From an uncultured Geobacteraceae bacterium (lineage in GTDB: Bacteria > Desulfobacterota > Desulfuromonadia > Geobacterales > Pseudopelobacteraceae), in the NCBI GenBank assembly GCA_903925005.1, contig CAIYDX010000223.1, positions 1-42,395 of the forward strand: 42,395 nucleotides of DNA. Reading direction: 5' to 3'. The notes beneath the pieces are model-generated. The model was not told the origin of the DNA and searched no databases. It saw only the letters and a list, made by a program, of their open reading frames with translations. Each line of letters opens with the position of its first letter. The first letter of the stretch is position 1. A program made the position numbers and the translations under genes. Positions 40,548 through 42,395 of this stretch are shown one piece after another.

Positions 40548-41057
40548 ATGCTTAAAAAGTCACTGTTTATCGCCGTTTCAATTCTGTTGTTGCTGGTGTC
40601 GAGCGCCTTTGGCGCGATGGACGCGAAAAAGGCCGAGGCTTTGGTGGACGACTACCTGCAGACATTAAGCAGCCTCAAACCCCACCTGACGAATTTTGAA
40701 GACACTAGCCTCACAATGGAACAAATGGATGCGGCGCTTCACCAGGCAAACGTAACGGATAATTTCCTCAAGTCGGCCTTCATGGCCGATGAATTCTACA
40801 AATCCCCCGCCATCAGCGTAAATAAGCTGCCAAAAGTTGAATATTTGGTTATCGACAATGTAACTGAACATACCGAGCAAAAGATTGGCGGTTCCAGGTT
40901 AGAGGGGGATTATTGTTTGGTTACGGTGTTGATCGTCAACAACGAAGATAAATGGAAAGTCAAGAACACGTATAAGGTCGTTATGTACCGCCTCAGTCGG
41001 AATTGGACTTTCAGGCCGCTTGATCTAAGGGTAAGTCAGATTCCCCTGAATACCTGA
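40548..41057 (+). CDS. Secreted protein of unknown function, 3' end replaced by an IS element
   Basis: Residues 1-23 are a clear signal peptide (KKSLFIAVSILLLLVSSAFG, cleavage near AFGA), so the product is periplasmic or outer-membrane linked. The mature part is short, with an initial helix (KKAEALVDDYLQTLSSLKPH) and a beta-rich end (YCLVTVLIVNNEDKWKV and NTYKVVMY); I do not recognise the family. The IS terminal repeat begins at 40984, inside codon 146. The last 24 residues of the open frame are therefore read from the IS and are not native. How much of the original 3' end is missing cannot be told. GGAG precedes the ATG. Confidence 0.7.
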   Translation: MLKKSLFIAVSILLLLVSSAFGAMDAKKAEALVDDYLQTLSSLKPHLTNFEDTSLTMEQMDAALHQANVTDNFLKSAFMADEFYKSPAISVNKLPKVEYLVIDNVTEHTEQKIGGSRLEGDYCLVTVLIVNNEDKWKVKNTYKVVMYRLSRNWTFRPLDLRVSQIPLNT

Positions 41058-42042
41058 TTTCAGGAAAGGCTTGTTGTCGTTTTTGTTTTCTCAGTTCTCT
41101 GGCTTCTTCAAGTTTCCTGTCACGCTCTTTGAATATTTCCATGTCTCTGCCGTTCAGTTTATCAGCTGGCGTCACGTAACCAATGGCGCTATGCAACCTG
41201 ACGGTGTTGTAGTGGTCTATGTACTTTTCTACTATCCTGCGGGCATCGTCAAGCGAAAGCGGGACACCCGGACGGATACATTCCGTCTTTATGGTCTTGT
41301 GGAATCGCTCCAATTTGCCGTTTGACTGCGGATAGAAGGGCGAAGTCCGTACATGAGTCATTCCGGAGATCCGGATGAATTCCTTGAAATCTTTGGCAAT
41401 GAATTGCGGCCCGTTGTCGGAAATGATCCGTGGACGGGCAGCAGGGTATTTCTCTTTGGCTCGTTCAAGGATGATTTCTACGTCTCGTTCGGTCATCTGC
41501 TCTCTGATCTCCCAATGGATGATGGAACGGCTACAACCATCCAAAAAGCTGCACAGATAATAGAATGTGCCACGGATATTGAGGTAAGAGATATCCACAT
41601 GCCAGTGGTCGTGAGGTAGCAGCGGCTGAATGAAACCGGTTCCTTTTAGAGATGGTTTGTTGTTCCACTTCTGCAACATGCCTGCTTTTGAAAGAACGCG
41701 CCAGGTACTGGAAGGACTGACAGCAACAATATCCTGATCCAGCATCATGAAGGTTAACCGCCGGTATCCCTCAAGCGGGTTGTCTATGGCGAACTTGATT
41801 ATGGCTTCTCGCTCCCAGAAGGCAAGCCAGAAATCCCGAGGGATCGGAGCGTTATGCTCGTTAACTTTTCCGTACCGCTCGATCCAGGTGTAAAATTTGC
41901 TCTTTGAGACAACCAGCCAGGAGATGAAGTGTTTCAGCGGAATCTCCGCTTTGTCGCTCCATTCCTTGGTGTAATCGACAACGGCATCTCGGATGTCATG
42001 GGGAACCCAGCTGCCGGTTAAAGCTCCCCAAGTTCTTTTTTT
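41011..42042 (-). CDS. IS3-family transposase OrfB (read through -1 frameshift)
   Basis: The DDE integrase core is plain: WHVDISYLNIRG with the first Asp, RIISDNGPQFIAKDF with the second, and SNGKLERFHKTIK with the Glu. The frame stays open upstream of the first in-frame ATGs near 41748, giving RDAVVDYTKEWSDKAEIPL, FYTWIERYG and FWLAFWEREAIIKFA. It joins the OrfA frame at a run of seven A (complement of 42036-42042). It is probably made mainly as an OrfAB fusion by -1 slippage. Its stop lies at the inner end of the left terminal repeat. Confidence 0.85.
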   Translation of the reverse strand, partial: KKRTWGALTGSWVPHDIRDAVVDYTKEWSDKAEIPLKHFISWLVVSKSKFYTWIERYGKVNEHNAPIPRDFWLAFWEREAIIKFAIDNPLEGYRRLTFMMLDQDIVAVSPSSTWRVLSKAGMLQKWNNKPSLKGTGFIQPLLPHDHWHVDISYLNIRGTFYYLCSFLDGCSRSIIHWEIREQMTERDVEIILERAKEKYPAARPRIISDNGPQFIAKDFKEFIRISGMTHVRTSPFYPQSNGKLERFHKTIKTECIRPGVPLSLDDARRIVEKYIDHYNTVRLHSAIGYVTPADKLNGRDMEIFKERDRKLEEARELRKQKRQQAFPEIRYSGESDLPLDQAA

Positions 42043-42326
42043 AGCTTGATGTGCTCCTCCATCAACTCGGAGAGCACTTCATGTTTTCTGATCAACTTGG
42101 CTTCAAGCTGTTGGATTTTAACTTCCTCAACACGCTTTTGAGGCCGGTCTTCACGGGTAAATGCTGCGGCTCCGTTCTCGAAAAACTGCTTCTGCCAGAT
42201 ATAAAAGATCTTCGGCTGAAGCTGATACTCGTCACACAGGTCGGATACAGCAATATGTTCGACCAGGTGACGCCGTAAAATGGAAACCTTTTCTTCTGGG
42301 GTGTAATTGTGACGTTTCTTCCGCAT
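42018..42326 (-). CDS. IS3-family transposase OrfA
   Basis: A 102-residue DNA-binding protein. A helix-turn-helix (EKVSILRRHLVEHIAVSDL and PKIFYIWQKQFF) is followed by a coiled coil (VKIQQLEAKLIRKHEVLSEL) typical of OrfA, which recognises the IS ends and dimerises. Seven A before GAACTT near its 3' end form the slippery site for -1 frameshifting into OrfB. Its start is near the right terminal repeat. Confidence 0.87.
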   Translation of the reverse strand: MRKKRHNYTPEEKVSILRRHLVEHIAVSDLCDEYQLQPKIFYIWQKQFFENGAAAFTREDRPQKRVEEVKIQQLEAKLIRKHEVLSELMEEHIKLKKELGEL

Positions 42327-42395
42327 GGACTTTCCTCCGTTCGTGATGGTTTATCACAAACGAACCAAAAGTCCTATTCACGCTGAGCCAATACA

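Larger units (their letters stand above)
40984..42395 (-). mobile_element. IS3-family insertion sequence
   Basis: About 1.41 kb. The left end (TGTACCGCCTCAGTCGG at 40984) and the complement of the right end (TGTATTGGCTCAGCGTG from 42395 inward) agree at 21 of the first 28 positions, with TG/CA tips, so these are terminal inverted repeats (40984-41011 and 42368-42395). Two overlapping ORFs with a slippery site lie between. The right tip falls on the last base of the window, so the target duplication cannot be checked. Confidence 0.85.

Overview
The window looks like a chromosomal segment of a Geobacter-like member of the Desulfuromonadota. This rests on the mix of multi-domain GAF signalling proteins, [NiFe]-hydrogenase maturation genes, duplicated Hyf/Ech-like membrane operons, many G/C-rich palindromic repeats and an IS3-family element. 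The assignment is inference; there is no rRNA or other phylogenetic marker here.

Layout. 1-5946 is a signalling block. A minus-strand operon encodes a GAF/HD-GYP c-di-GMP phosphodiesterase, two near-duplicate stand-alone receivers and an HPt protein. It is followed by a cNMP-binding protein and a divergent GAF-PAS-nucleotide cyclase with a cupin. 5973-7418 is a long-type GAPDH. 7658-14955 is a compact minus-strand operon, hyfB-C-E-F-G-I, for a complete complex I/group 4 hydrogenase-like membrane complex. 15080-29196 holds a second, larger and interrupted operon led by an HTH-EIIA regulator: two hyfB-like genes, hyfC, hyfE, [KilA-N pseudogene plus DUF559 element], hyfF, hyfG, [SulP-cNMP transporter plus mazEF], hyfI. 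29342-31556 is a plus-strand ATPase-Nudix-EamA operon. It is followed by a phd/parE-like toxin-antitoxin pair, a repeat-rich spacer, an ABC exporter and hypB-F-C-D. The right end has a HAD phosphatase, a second MazF-type pair, and a secreted-protein gene truncated by an IS3-family element that runs to the window edge.

Main biological reading. Both HyfG-like catalytic subunits lack all four [NiFe]-ligating cysteines (A/T and S/S at the L1 site, S/G at the L2 site in both). Both HyfI-like subunits keep the four cysteines of the proximal [4Fe-4S] cluster. These are therefore probably not hydrogenases but members of the Ehr (energy-converting hydrogenase-related) class between complex I and group 4 hydrogenases, with unknown electron partners and substrates. 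Complex 1 carries its own 2x[4Fe-4S] ferredoxin domain fused to HyfI; complex 2 has none but has one more antiporter-type subunit. The nearby hyp genes must then mature some other hydrogenase, and hypA and hypE are missing from the window.

The most unusual sequence feature is a palindromic repeat inserted in frame in two unrelated protein genes, the ABC exporter and hypF. In both it is in the same orientation and reading frame and encodes a similar G/Q/K-then-P/L-rich peptide. Other repeats include a duplicated TIR-bounded repeat flanking a DUF559 nuclease gene, a 128-bp palindromic element, and several hairpins between the ParE toxin and the ABC gene.
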